DNA of 19,150 nt from Aquificaceae bacterium (GTDB lineage: Bacteria; Aquificota; Aquificia; Aquificales; Aquificaceae), in contig WFPT01000101.1 in the NCBI GenBank assembly GCA_015487365.1, positions 1 to 19,150 on the forward strand. Reading direction: 5' to 3'. The translations under genes and the position numbers were made by a program. This document shows, one piece after another, positions 1 to 8,662 of the stretch; position 1 is the first letter of the stretch; the number at the start of each line of letters is the position of its first letter. The notes beneath the pieces are model-generated. The model worked only from the letters and a program-made list of their open reading frames with translations. It was not told the origin of the DNA and did no database searches.

Positions 1-907
1 GAAAAACATAGAGCATCACTACGATTTAGGAAACGAGTTTTATAAAAAATTCTTAGACGAATCCCTTACATACTCTTGTGCTTTCTTTGAAAGGGGTGAT
101 GAAGACCTATTTACCGCCCAAAAGAAAAAGAGGGAAATAATTTATAAAAAGCTTATGTTGGAGGAAGGGGACAAGCTTTTGGACATAGGCTGTGGTTGGG
201 GCTCAATAATTTTAGAAAGCGCAAAGGAGTTTAAGTTAAAGAAGGTGGTAGGTATAACCCTTTCTAAAAACCAATACCTTTATGTAAAGGAGAAGATAAG
301 GGAGGAGGGGTTAGAAGATGTGGTTGAAGTTTATCTTATGCACTATAAGGACTTAAAGGGATTAGGTGAAAAGTTTAACAAGGTGGTTTCCGTTGGAATG
401 TTTGAGCACGTGGGAAGGACAAACTTTATAAAATTCTTTAAAACCGTAAAAGAGGTTATGGAAGAGGGTGGCCTCTTCCTCCTCCACACCATAGGGAAGC
501 TACTCCCCGAAAAGCCCAGCAAATTTATAAGGACTTACATATTTCCGGGTGGATACATACCCTCCCTGGTGGAAATACTTTATTCTGCCTTCCCCTTAGG
601 CTTTACCCTGATAGACATAGACAATTGGAGGATGCACTACTATAAGACCTTAAAGGCTTGGCTAAAAAACTTTTATAAAAACAGGGACTGGGTTGTAGAA
701 AGGTACGGGGAGGAGTTTTTCAGGATGTGGGAGCTGTATTTGGTGGGCTCTGCGGTATCCTTCTACTGTGCCTCCAACTACCTCTTTCAAGTACTCATGG
801 CAAAGGGCTTGAAGAACGACTATCCCACCATAACTTACAACTTTAATGAGGAAGGGGAAGCGCTACGAGGACTTAGCGGTAGAGCACCTGAAAAGGTTAG
901 GTTATAG
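1..907 (+). CDS. cfa: Cyclopropane-fatty-acyl-phospholipid synthase, 5'-truncated by the window edge
   Basis: The reading frame is open from base 2 with no start codon before the edge, so the N-terminal part lies outside. The first visible residues (IEHHYDLGNEFY) are the signature entry of the CFA synthase catalytic domain. These enzymes methylenate double bonds of membrane phospholipid acyl chains using S-adenosylmethionine. Seen in order: the SAM-binding DIGCGWGS, then VGMFEHVG, then LHTIG, then WRMHYYKT, then FYCASN near the end. From family knowledge these carry the bicarbonate and active-site residues of E. coli Cfa (Glu239, His266, Tyr317, Cys354), so the domain looks intact. An ATG at 155 lies inside the domain and is not the start. 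The last 62 bp overlap the next gene. Other SAM-dependent lipid methyltransferases of this superfamily, such as mycolic-acid-type cyclopropane synthases, are possible. Confidence 0.9.
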   Translation, partial: KNIEHHYDLGNEFYKKFLDESLTYSCAFFERGDEDLFTAQKKKREIIYKKLMLEEGDKLLDIGCGWGSIILESAKEFKLKKVVGITLSKNQYLYVKEKIREEGLEDVVEVYLMHYKDLKGLGEKFNKVVSVGMFEHVGRTNFIKFFKTVKEVMEEGGLFLLHTIGKLLPEKPSKFIRTYIFPGGYIPSLVEILYSAFPLGFTLIDIDNWRMHYYKTLKAWLKNFYKNRDWVVERYGEEFFRMWELYLVGSAVSFYCASNYLFQVLMAKGLKNDYPTITYNFNEEGEALRGLSGRAPEKVRL

Positions 908-1166
908 GATAGTGGTTAGAAATTTAAGGTGCAGGTTTTCAGAGGTGGATGTGGTAGTAGAAAGGGGAGGGGAGCTCTTTGGAGTTGAGGTAAAGGGGGG
1001 AAAGGAAAATTCTTCCGTTTACCCTTTGGAAAGGATTAACAAGAATAAGGTAAGGAAAATCTTAGAATGTTTATACGAAAAATTTGAAGGGGAGAGGATT
1101 GGGGGCCTTCTCTTTGTGTGCGTTTTAGGTGACAAGGTTGAAGTAGTAGAGGATTTACTGGGTTAA
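846..1166 (+). CDS. yraN: YraN/UPF0102-family endonuclease-like protein
   Basis: This is a 106-residue protein of the YraN (UPF0102) family, a small fold related to PD-(D/E)XK nucleases and Holliday-junction resolvases; the biological substrate is not established. Residues 7-21 (YEDLAVEHLKRLGYR) are the family's opening helix. The nuclease-like core is EVDVVVE around Asp35 followed by GVEVKGG with Glu48 and Lys50. The Lys-rich stretch INKNKVRKI near residue 65 matches the usual downstream helix. Length is slightly below the usual ~115-120 residues. ATG at 846 puts the conserved helix at the normal distance, although no Shine-Dalgarno sequence precedes it and the start lies 62 bp inside the cfa gene, which suggests translational coupling. 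Its stop overlaps by 12 bp the end of the convergent glycosyltransferase gene. Confidence 0.85.
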   Translation: MRKGKRYEDLAVEHLKRLGYRIVVRNLRCRFSEVDVVVERGGELFGVEVKGGKENSSVYPLERINKNKVRKILECLYEKFEGERIGGLLFVCVLGDKVEVVEDLLG

Positions 1167-2306
1167 AAAAACTTCCTTTATAAACCTTGCGGTTTCCTTG
1201 AAGGAAAACCTACTGAGGGCCTCTTTGCAGTTTCTGGCTCTCTCTTCCCTCTCCTCTGGATTTTCCAACAGGTATAGTAATTTTTCTTCAAAGTCTAAGA
1301 GGTCGTTTCCCAGGAAGGTTAAAACCTCCCTTTCTAAGTTAAAGAGGATGCCAACGGAGGGTCTGTAATCCATAAGGGGGAGACTGTATCTGCAAACGTC
1401 AAGGGGTGTAAAGCCAAAGGAGTAGGTTAAAGTTTGTGGTATTAGGGTTATAACCACCTTTGAGCGGGCGTAGGTTCTTAGAACTTCCTCGTAGGAGCTT
1501 GGCCTTAAAACTTCAAAGCCTTCATAAGAGCAGTCTCCCAAGACCTTAACGTCCATACCCTCTAAAAACTTTAAGAAGTAGCTCCTCCTCCTTGAAGTGG
1601 AGTAGCTCCCCACAAAGAGTAGGGTTTTTTGAAGGGTTTCCCAGTCTTTAAGTTTTTCTTTTAGGCTTTCCCTAAAATCTTCCCTCAGGTATTCCATAAC
1701 CAAATCAAGGGAGGTCCTTAAATCAACCTCGGGGTTTCTAAAAGAAAACTCTCCCGCCTCACCCACCAGATGGGCAAGCTCTTCACCGAGCTCCTTTAAG
1801 GCTTCCTCGTATATGAGCCTTGGCTCATAAACGGGTCCTAAAAAGAGCATTTCTACGTCCCTATGGGTTTCAAAGTCCGGGTATTGGTCGGAGAAGGGAT
1901 TCAGGTATAGGCCCCTTTCTAAAAGCTCCATATCCTTTAAGTGCCAGTAGTGTTTTAGGTCAAAGACCGCAAAAAAGAGGTTTTTGGTCTTGGATAGCTC
2001 CTTTAAGGGTTTGTAAAGGTATAGGGGATTTTCAAAGAGGAAGGAAAGGTGGGCAAAACCCATTAAATCGCAGAGAGCTACCTTCTCTTCCCCGTTTTCC
2101 GCAAAAATTAGTCCCGTTAAATTTGCGTCCATAACCAGCTGAGGCTTAAAATATTCTAACTCCCTCACTATCCCCTCAACTCCCCTTGAAAGGTCAAGCT
2201 CTAAGGTTTCAAGACCAAAGTCTTTAAGGGCTTCTAAAAGGGCCCTCAACCTCCTAAAAAGCCCTTCCAGCTCTCCAAACCTTAAAAGGCAAACCCTCCT
2301 AACCAA
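1155..2306 (-). CDS. CgeB-like GT-B glycosyltransferase family protein
   Basis: This 383-residue protein appears to belong to the CgeB-like group of GT-B glycosyltransferases. Visible support is in the C-terminal half: a second Rossmann-like entry at about residue 229 (LLFVGSYSTSRRRSYF), then SYEEVLRTYARSKVVITLIP, a GFTPLDVCRYSLPLMDY segment in the place of the usual nucleotide-sugar region, and a closing ENPEEREERARNCKEAL helix. The N-terminal half is alpha/beta-like without a motif I can name. Sugar donor and acceptor cannot be read. The start is TTG at 2306, the only plausible one because the topA stop codon lies in the same frame three codons upstream. The topA stop is 6 bp away, so this is probably the last gene of the ftsH-topA transcript. 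Family assignment is by pattern and moderately secure; function is unknown. Confidence 0.65.
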   Translation of the reverse strand: MVRRVCLLRFGELEGLFRRLRALLEALKDFGLETLELDLSRGVEGIVRELEYFKPQLVMDANLTGLIFAENGEEKVALCDLMGFAHLSFLFENPLYLYKPLKELSKTKNLFFAVFDLKHYWHLKDMELLERGLYLNPFSDQYPDFETHRDVEMLFLGPVYEPRLIYEEALKELGEELAHLVGEAGEFSFRNPEVDLRTSLDLVMEYLREDFRESLKEKLKDWETLQKTLLFVGSYSTSRRRSYFLKFLEGMDVKVLGDCSYEGFEVLRPSSYEEVLRTYARSKVVITLIPQTLTYSFGFTPLDVCRYSLPLMDYRPSVGILFNLEREVLTFLGNDLLDFEEKLLYLLENPEEREERARNCKEALSRFSFKETARFIKEVFLTQ

Positions 2307-2312
2307 TTTAGC

Positions 2313-3875
2313 TTACTTATTATACACCTTACTTAAAAGCCTTAAAACTTCCCTAAAATCCCTCTTACCCTCCTCCACCTCGTCCAGGAGCTCCTCCATC
2401 TTCTTTGTAAAGGAATAATCCGTCAGCTCCTTAAAGTTTTCCTTTAAGTATTTAAGGACCTCTTCCCCCAGCCTTGTGGGATAGAGTAATCCACCCTTTA
2501 ACTTAACGTAACCCCTCCTCTTTAAGGTGAGGAGGATGGTGGGGTAGGTGGAGGGCCTCCCTATACCCAACTTTTCCAACTTCTTTATCAAACTTCCCTC
2601 TGAATACCTGCTGGGTGGCTTTGAAACCCTTTCTAAAACCTTTAAGCCTTTTGGTTTTAAAATCTGTCCCACCTTGACCTCCATCAGGGGTGATTCTTCT
2701 ATATGGACCTTATAGACCCTTAAAAATCCGTCAAAGGTTATCTTTTTACCTCTGTAAAAGAATTTAAAGTTTTTCAGCTTTTCGCTTAGGGGTGAGACCA
2801 CAACTTTTTGAACTTTTAATTTTGCGGGGGACATGAAGGCCCCTAAGGTCCTCTTAAAGATTAGCCCATAGAGGGGCTCCTCGTATTCTTTAATTTTTGT
2901 GGGCCTTATGCACTCGTGGGCGGAATACTTGGAAGGGTTTTTAATTTTTCTCATATAGAGGTATTCCCTTCCAAAATTCCTTTCAATAAAGGAAAGGAGC
3001 TCCCCTAAGAACCTATCACTTATCCTATAACTGTCCGTCCTCGGGTAGGTTATCTTACCCTCTTCAAAGAGTTTTTGGGCAATCGCTGTTGTCCTTTCGG
3101 GTGAGTAATTTAGTCTTTCGTTTGCAACCTTTATTAGCTCTGAGGTTATAAAGGGCTTTGGGGGATAGAGCCTCTCTTCACCTTCTAAAACTTCCACCAC
3201 TTCAAAGAAGCAGTCCCTTAACCTTTCCAAAAGCCCCTTTGCATCCTTTGGGTTTTCAAAGCTGTAATCTAAGAGGAAGTTAAAGCCTTCCAGCTCCAAG
3301 GATAGGGTGTATCTTTTCTTCACCTTAAAGTTCCTTATTTCCTCTTCCCTTTCCACTATAAGGGATAGGGCAGGTGCCTGAACCCTTCCCGTGGAGAGGT
3401 TGTTATTTTTAAACTCGTCCCAAAGCTTAGGGGAAAGTTTGTAGCCTATAAGCCTGTCTAAAATCCTTCTTGCCAGGTAAGCCCTAAAAAGGTTTAGGTC
3501 TATCTTCCCCTTGTTCTTTAAGGCTTCTTTTAGGCCCTCCTTCGTTATTTCGTAAAACCTTATCCGGAAAACCTTAGGACAAACCTCTTTTAACTCCTCG
3601 TATATAAAATGCGCCATACCCTCTCCCTCCCTGTCCGGGTCCGTGGCTATATACACCTCCTTGCAACCTTTACACAGCTCCTTTAACCTTTTAAGGAGCT
3701 TAGCCTTACCCTTTAAATAGATAAAGTGCGCTTTAAAGGTTTTTTCATCTACCCCTAAGGAGTTTTTGGGTAGGTCCTTTACGTGTCCCTTCGTTGGAAC
3801 GACTATAAATTCTTTCCCCAGAATTTTTTTTATGGTCCTTGCCTTGGTGGGAGACTCAACTATTACCAGATACAT
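2313..3875 (-). CDS. topA: DNA topoisomerase I (type IA), zinc-finger-less form
   Basis: Type IA topoisomerase, which relaxes negatively supercoiled DNA through a 5'-phosphotyrosine intermediate. The Toprim domain opens with VIVESPTKA (Glu7) and contains ATDPDREGE, with metal-binding Asp79, Asp81 and Glu83. The active-site tyrosine is Tyr277 in GKITYPRTDS. HECIRPT (usually HEAIRPT) and GIGRPSTYPTI complete the core motifs. The protein stops at 520 residues with no cysteine tetrads, whereas E. coli TopA is about 865 residues with C-terminal zinc ribbons. The short form fits what I recall of Aquificales enzymes and is not obviously a truncation, since the last residues form a coherent helix. 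The ATG overlaps the stop of the CBS-domain gene (TAATG), indicating translational coupling. Confidence 0.95.
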   Translation of the reverse strand: MYLVIVESPTKARTIKKILGKEFIVVPTKGHVKDLPKNSLGVDEKTFKAHFIYLKGKAKLLKRLKELCKGCKEVYIATDPDREGEGMAHFIYEELKEVCPKVFRIRFYEITKEGLKEALKNKGKIDLNLFRAYLARRILDRLIGYKLSPKLWDEFKNNNLSTGRVQAPALSLIVEREEEIRNFKVKKRYTLSLELEGFNFLLDYSFENPKDAKGLLERLRDCFFEVVEVLEGEERLYPPKPFITSELIKVANERLNYSPERTTAIAQKLFEEGKITYPRTDSYRISDRFLGELLSFIERNFGREYLYMRKIKNPSKYSAHECIRPTKIKEYEEPLYGLIFKRTLGAFMSPAKLKVQKVVVSPLSEKLKNFKFFYRGKKITFDGFLRVYKVHIEESPLMEVKVGQILKPKGLKVLERVSKPPSRYSEGSLIKKLEKLGIGRPSTYPTILLTLKRRGYVKLKGGLLYPTRLGEEVLKYLKENFKELTDYSFTKKMEELLDEVEEGKRDFREVLRLLSKVYNK

Positions 3876-5155
3876 TAAGAGACTATCCTATAAACCTGTC
3901 TAAAATTTATGTCCCCCGCAAGGACGTAGGTCCTCTTGTTGTAGTTAAAGCGCATGCTTGCGGTTATACAAAAGTCCTTGGTGGCCTTGGAAAGGTATAT
4001 GTCGGAAAGGTAGCTACCCTTTTCAAGGGCCACCTTAAAGTATTCCTCCTGGCTCCTGTCTGAGCCCTTCTTTCCCTCTTCTATGAAGTATTCGGTCTTT
4101 GGATTTATCACGTTTCTGGTTACCTGTAAGCCCCTCTGCCCCATAACGTAAAAGAGTTCAAAGTAGGGGTATTGGGAGAAGGCCTCCTCTAAGGTTATCT
4201 CCCACAGCTCCTGACTTTCCTCCTTTAAGGCCTTAACTATGGCCTTTAAATCCCTTAAAACCTTTTCCCTTAACTTTGGAAGGCTTTCCCTACCTACCTT
4301 TCCTAAAAGGATTAGAGTGTTCTTTCTCCCGCCCAACAAAAAGGCGGAAGTGTTTAGGGGTTTTACCCTGTCCCTCATTAGGTGGCACTTTCTTAAAAAC
4401 TTCTCCCAGTCCTTAACCTCCTTTAAGGGTAAGGAAAAGCCGTAAATTTCAACCGCGGTTTCACCAAAGAGTAAAAGGGTTTCCCTCCTAAAACTTTCTA
4501 AAACTTTTACCACTTCTTCTTGACTTACCCTGTCCCTTAAAAGTATCAGCTCCCCCCCCTCTAAGTCCTCATAAACTTCCTCTAAAAAGTGCGCCTTTAA
4601 GGTTTCATAGAGCAACCTGTAAAGGGTTTCAAGCTTTGATGCTCCAAACCTCTCCTTAAACTCCAAAACGTTTTTTAGGCCAAAGACCAGGATTACCTTC
4701 TCCTTACCAAGGTTACCCTTAATCCTTAAAGGGGTTGGTATGGGACTTTCCTTAAACTTACTAAGGTAATGAATCACCACCGATGGGTTTAAAATACCTA
4801 AATACCTTCCCTTTTTGTCTATGAGGATTACAGGCTCCCCTATGGAAAGGAGGAATTCCAAGGACCTTTCAAACTCCTTACCCTCGGAAAGGACCAAAAG
4901 TTTTGGGACTACTTTTAGGAGCTCACCCGCTGTTAACTCTTCACCCTCTGATCTTTCTACCACTCTCCTTTCCACTATACCTATGGGCCTTCCCTCCTTT
5001 AAGACCGTGAGTTTGTCGTAGATTTTGTTCTCCTTAAAGATTTTCTTTAACTCCCTCAGGCTCTCCCTGTAATCTACGGTCGGATAGCCCGTGGAAATTT
5101 CCAAAAGGCTTAGGGTATTTGGTAGTCCTCTTGGGTTAGTAAATCCACACCACAT
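3875..5155 (-). CDS. Soluble CBS - degenerate GGDEF - Cache domain signalling protein
   Basis: A 426-residue protein with no membrane segment. Residues about 20-135 look like a CBS pair (STGYPTVDYRESLRELKKIF, then VLKEGRPIGIVERR; later EPVILIDKKGRYLGIL). Residues about 150-265 resemble a GGDEF fold, with VFGLKNVLEFKERFG for the first strand and helix and EDLEGGELILL where GGDEF would stand. The catalytic loop reads GGELI, so cyclase activity is doubtful. Residues about 320-426 resemble a Cache/PDC sensor (DRSQEEYFKVALEKGSYLSDIYLS, then CITASMRF), here apparently cytoplasmic. The gene starts inside the upstream di-iron protein gene; ATG 5155 has GGAGAG about 6 nt upstream, while TTG at 5104 is an alternative nearer the first CBS strand. 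It ends in a TAATG overlap with topA. A regulatory or sensor role is inferred; no ligand can be read. Confidence 0.7.
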   Translation of the reverse strand: MWCGFTNPRGLPNTLSLLEISTGYPTVDYRESLRELKKIFKENKIYDKLTVLKEGRPIGIVERRVVERSEGEELTAGELLKVVPKLLVLSEGKEFERSLEFLLSIGEPVILIDKKGRYLGILNPSVVIHYLSKFKESPIPTPLRIKGNLGKEKVILVFGLKNVLEFKERFGASKLETLYRLLYETLKAHFLEEVYEDLEGGELILLRDRVSQEEVVKVLESFRRETLLLFGETAVEIYGFSLPLKEVKDWEKFLRKCHLMRDRVKPLNTSAFLLGGRKNTLILLGKVGRESLPKLREKVLRDLKAIVKALKEESQELWEITLEEAFSQYPYFELFYVMGQRGLQVTRNVINPKTEYFIEEGKKGSDRSQEEYFKVALEKGSYLSDIYLSKATKDFCITASMRFNYNKRTYVLAGDINFRQVYRIVS

Positions 5156-5871
5156 GGTAGGCTCTCCAACCAGTTAAAGAGCTTTTCTATCAATTCCTTA
5201 CCCCTAAATATGGCCCCGTGCTGGGGTGCAACCACTTCTATGTCCAGTTTCCTCACCATATTTAAGTAGAGCTTTATAACCTTTGAAGAGGCTATGTACC
5301 TTCTGTGGAAGGCTTCCATATAGCTTATGTGCTCATCAAAGTTTTCAACCTCCATGTAGGGCTGGTTTAAGCTGGCAAAGAGGTCCCCCGAAAATAGGGT
5401 TTTGGAAACCGGGTCATAGACTTGAAAGTTTCCGGGTGAGTGGAGGAAGTGGGCGGGAAGGATTATGAGCTCTTCCTGACCAAGTTTTACCCTCATACCC
5501 TTGTCCTCTATACCTTCAACCCTCTCTTCAAAGCTAGATTCAAGGCCAAAGTGGGGTAAAAATCTGAGCCATATTTGGGGTATTAGGGCCTTTGCGTTCT
5601 TAGCTACCATCAGCCAGCCGTTTATACTTGCCACTATATCCGGGTCCTGATGGGAGAGGAAAATATACTTAATATTTACCAGATTACAGCCAACCTTGGA
5701 AAGGTCGGAGATTAGTTTGGAATAGACCTTGTGTCCCCCCGGGTCTAAGAGCATGGCCTCTCCGTTGTCCCAAATTAGAAACTGGTTTGCCTCAACCGCG
5801 GAAGCGGGGGTAAGCTCCTCAAACATAATGACCTTATGCCCTTCCTTTTCGTATATTACCCTTATGGCCAT
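5110..5871 (-). CDS. Di-iron metallo-beta-lactamase-fold protein, ODP (oxygen-binding di-iron) type
   Basis: This 253-residue protein has a metallo-beta-lactamase fold resembling the N-terminal domain of flavodiiron proteins and the stand-alone ODP sensors. All six expected metal ligands are visible: His74, Asp76 and Asp78 in SHQDPD, His144 in LHSPGN, Asp163 in FSGDL, and His218 in PQHG. The H-x-D/E-x-D pattern, instead of the hydrolase HxHxDH, is the mark of the di-iron oxygen-binding branch rather than of lactamases or glyoxalases. No flavodoxin domain follows, so it is unlikely to be a complete oxygen or NO reductase. It follows ftsH by 4 bp and overlaps the CBS/GGDEF-like/Cache gene by 46 bp. 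That linkage suggests a sensing partner, which is inference. Hydrolase activity cannot be strictly excluded. Confidence 0.8.
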   Translation of the reverse strand: MAIRVIYEKEGHKVIMFEELTPASAVEANQFLIWDNGEAMLLDPGGHKVYSKLISDLSKVGCNLVNIKYIFLSHQDPDIVASINGWLMVAKNAKALIPQIWLRFLPHFGLESSFEERVEGIEDKGMRVKLGQEELIILPAHFLHSPGNFQVYDPVSKTLFSGDLFASLNQPYMEVENFDEHISYMEAFHRRYIASSKVIKLYLNMVRKLDIEVVAPQHGAIFRGKELIEKLFNWLESLPCGVDLLTQEDYQIP

Positions 5872-5875
5872 AGGA

Positions 5876-7747
5876 TTATTTTACCAACTCTTTTTCCTTT
5901 TTCTCTTCCCTTTCTTCCTTGCAGGGTGTTTTGATGGAAACCCCGTAAAGTTTTAGGGTTTGGGCAAACTCCTCACAGCTTATGGTTTCCTTTTCTATTA
6001 GCTTTTTAACTATTGCCCTTATAACTTCCTTATTCTGCTCTATTATCTCCTTTACCTCCTTGTAGGCCTCCTCTAAAATCCTCTTTACCTCCTCGTCTAT
6101 TTCCCTCATAAGCTCCTCACTTACTTCCATAACCTCCGTCCCACCCCTTAGGAATGGATTTACATCCCTCCTTATGGATATAGGCCCTACCCTCTCACTC
6201 ATACCCCAACTGCTTACCATCCTATAAACTATTTCGGTTGCCCTCTGCAAGTCGTTTTCCGCACCGGTGGTTATCCCATCTTTACCGTAAAAGACTTCCT
6301 CCGCAACCCTTCCTCCGAGCATAGTCTTAACCTTTGCCAAAATCTCCTTTTTATCATACATGTATTTGTCCTCAATGGGTAGCTGTTGGGTTACCCCTAA
6401 GGCCATTCCCCTTGGTATTACACTAACTTTATGGACGGGGTCTGAGCCTTCCGTTAAGAAGCTAACTATGGCATGGCCCGTTTCGTGGTATGCTATCTTC
6501 TCCTTCTGCTCTAAGGAGAGGACCATCCCCTTCCTCTCCAAACCCATGGTAATCCTGTCCAGGGCCTCCTCTATTTCTTCCATAGTTATTTCACCTTTAC
6601 CCTTTCTGGCTGCAAGGAGAGCAGCCTCATTAAGGAGGTTTTCAAGGTCAGCACCCGTAAAACCTGAGGTTGCCCTCGCCACCATCATCAAATCCACATC
6701 CTTTGAAAGCTTCTTATTCTTTGCATGCACCTTTAATATTTCAAACCTTCCCCTAACGTCGGGTTTTGGTATAAAGATTTGCCTGTCAAACCTACCGGGC
6801 CTTAAAAGGGCTGGGTCCAAGATGTCTGGTCTGTTGGTTGCAGCAATTACTATTATTCCCTCTGAGGTGTCAAAGCCGTCCATTTCCACCAGAAGCTGGT
6901 TTAAGGTTTGCTCCCTCTCATCGTTTCCCCCTATGTTTATTACCCCCCTCGTCCTACCGACCGCATCTATTTCGTCTATAAAGATTATGCAGGGAGCGTG
7001 CTTTTTTGCGGTTTCAAACAGGTCTCTGACCCTTGCAGCACCTACCCCTACAAACATCTCCACAAAGTCCGAACCCGAAACGGATATAAAGGGAACGTGA
7101 GCCTCACCCGCTATTGCCTTTGCAAGGAGGGTCTTACCTACCCCCGGCTCTCCATAGAGTAAAACCCCCTTTGGTGGCCTCCCACCTAACTTTTTAAACC
7201 TTGCAGGGTCCTTTAAAAATTCAATAATCTCCTTTACCTCCTCCTTTACCTCCTCTATCCCCGCAACGTCCTTAAAGGTCACCTTTGGCTTTTCGTCTAT
7301 ATAAACCTTTGCCCTACTCTTTCCAAAGGAGAAGGCGTTCCTCGGGACACCTCCACCTCCTCCCATCTGCCTCAAAAGTAAAATCCATATTCCCACAAAG
7401 AGTATTATGGGGAGCCAGGAAAGGATTAAGGAAATTAGCCAACCTACACTACCCGCTCCCCTTGAAAGGGTATTTACCTTAACACCCTTTTGCAAAAGCT
7501 TTTCCATTACATCGTCCGTGTAATCCTTTGGGAAATTAACTTCAAGGCTTTGGCCCTGACTGGTCTTAAAAACTACCCTACCCTCTGAAACCGAAGCCCT
7601 TACTATCTTACCCTCATCTAAAAGCTTATAGAAAGTATTTATAGAAACCCTTGCCCTCGTTTGGGAAGCCCTTTCTATGAAGTTAAAGAAGAAGATAGCG
7701 CTTCCTATGATGGCTATCCAAATCAAGACCCCCTTGAACCTATCCAT
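5876..7747 (-). CDS. ftsH: ATP-dependent zinc metalloprotease FtsH
   Basis: Membrane-anchored AAA+ protease that degrades misfolded membrane proteins and selected regulators. Two hydrophobic segments at about residues 7-24 and 102-127 flank the periplasmic domain. The AAA module has Walker A GEPGVGKT (199-206), pore loop FVEMFVGVG, Walker B IIFIDEID (254-261), the second region of homology ending at RPGRFDRQ, and a sensor-2 area near [10 protein letters not shown]. The protease zinc site is HETGH (421-425), with the third ligand Asp499 in [10 protein letters not shown]. At 623 residues it is full length. A poly-Gly stretch (129-133) follows the second membrane span. It lies 3 bp after the ygfZ-like gene and 4 bp before the di-iron protein gene. 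No clear Shine-Dalgarno sequence precedes the ATG. Confidence 0.98.
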   Translation of the reverse strand: MDRFKGVLIWIAIIGSAIFFFNFIERASQTRARVSINTFYKLLDEGKIVRASVSEGRVVFKTSQGQSLEVNFPKDYTDDVMEKLLQKGVKVNTLSRGAGSVGWLISLILSWLPIILFVGIWILLLRQMGGGGGVPRNAFSFGKSRAKVYIDEKPKVTFKDVAGIEEVKEEVKEIIEFLKDPARFKKLGGRPPKGVLLYGEPGVGKTLLAKAIAGEAHVPFISVSGSDFVEMFVGVGAARVRDLFETAKKHAPCIIFIDEIDAVGRTRGVINIGGNDEREQTLNQLLVEMDGFDTSEGIIVIAATNRPDILDPALLRPGRFDRQIFIPKPDVRGRFEILKVHAKNKKLSKDVDLMMVARATSGFTGADLENLLNEAALLAARKGKGEITMEEIEEALDRITMGLERKGMVLSLEQKEKIAYHETGHAIVSFLTEGSDPVHKVSVIPRGMALGVTQQLPIEDKYMYDKKEILAKVKTMLGGRVAEEVFYGKDGITTGAENDLQRATEIVYRMVSSWGMSERVGPISIRRDVNPFLRGGTEVMEVSEELMREIDEEVKRILEEAYKEVKEIIEQNKEVIRAIVKKLIEKETISCEEFAQTLKLYGVSIKTPCKEEREEKKEKELVK

Positions 7748-7750
7748 AAT

Positions 7751-8662
7751 CTAATAATATAGGCAAGCTTTTAAGGTTTTAACCTTACCCCCATCAGTTT
7801 TAAACTCCGCTCCCTCCTTAAAGTGTTCCCTCAACAGGTATCCCAAGGCTAAATCCCCCCTACTACTGGTAGAAGTTATAAGGCCAACCTCCTTGCCGTT
7901 GTGGAGCACCCTATCCCCTTCCTTAACCTTTCCATAGGTTTTAAACTTTACAAGGAGCCTGGGAATCCTTCCCTTAAAGTAAATTCTTGCTATGGCTTCC
8001 TGCCCTACGTAACACCCCTTGTTTAAGCTTATGGCATAATTTAAAAGCCCTGCTTCAAGGGGAGAAAAGCCCTCCCTTAGCTCCTTGTGCATTTTGGGAA
8101 TGCAGTTTTTTATCCTTATGTATTCAAATTCCTCTAAGCTCACCTCCTTTCCCTCCAATTTTTCAACTAATTCTTCCACCTTCCCAAAGAGGTCAAAGCC
8201 CTCTTCCCCAACCCTTAGTGGATTACGGGCTATGAACACCTCCCCAAAGTTTTTAAATTCAAACTCTTTTAGCCTTACACCAAACCTCTTTTCTACAAAG
8301 TCCATTACTCCTTCACCGAATAGGAAAAGGTGGGCGTATTCCTCGGAGAGATTTTCAAAGGTAATTTTTAGAGATAACTTAATCTCGTTGAACTTCTCTA
8401 TTAAAAAATCGGGCTCCTCTTGACTATCAAGGAGGTAGCAGTCATCTAACTTATAGACGAAAAAATCAGTTATGGGTTGCCCGTTTCTTTTCAGCCAAAG
8501 GTTGTAGTTGAAGGTAAAGGGCTTTAAGGATTTAACGTCATTAGTTAAAAGGCTTTGCAAAAAGTGGGTGTGCTCATCAGTAGAGGATATGCCTCTTAGG
8601 GGAGATTTAAACTTTTGTCCACACACCCTGACCTTAGTCCTTTTAAGCCTTACCCAAAACAT
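7751..8662 (-). CDS. ygfZ: YgfZ/GcvT-fold folate-binding protein (Fe-S cluster maintenance)
   Basis: A 303-residue protein of the YgfZ family, folate-dependent proteins related to the glycine-cleavage T-protein that help repair or maintain iron-sulfur clusters. The diagnostic motif KGCYVGQE is present at 215-222, with the conserved Cys217, in the frame NKGCYVGQEAIARIYFKGRI. FLQSLLTNDV near residue 34 is the typical N-terminal family motif. The late beta-barrel section (VLHNGKEVGLITSTSSRGDLALGYL) fits the GcvT C-terminal domain. T-protein itself is longer and lacks this KGC motif. It is the first gene of the minus-strand run leading to ftsH, and starts only 15 bp from the divergent comF-like gene. 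TATAGT at 8673-8668 on its strand sits 5 nt before the ATG, so an almost leaderless message is possible. Confidence 0.85.
   Translation of the reverse strand: MFWVRLKRTKVRVCGQKFKSPLRGISSTDEHTHFLQSLLTNDVKSLKPFTFNYNLWLKRNGQPITDFFVYKLDDCYLLDSQEEPDFLIEKFNEIKLSLKITFENLSEEYAHLFLFGEGVMDFVEKRFGVRLKEFEFKNFGEVFIARNPLRVGEEGFDLFGKVEELVEKLEGKEVSLEEFEYIRIKNCIPKMHKELREGFSPLEAGLLNYAISLNKGCYVGQEAIARIYFKGRIPRLLVKFKTYGKVKEGDRVLHNGKEVGLITSTSSRGDLALGYLLREHFKEGAEFKTDGGKVKTLKACLYY

Noticed and set aside
6360..7100. 246-codon plus-strand frame opposite ftsH
   Set aside because: It is antisense to conserved AAA and protease motifs; its Ser/Pro-rich translation is a typical shadow of the real gene.
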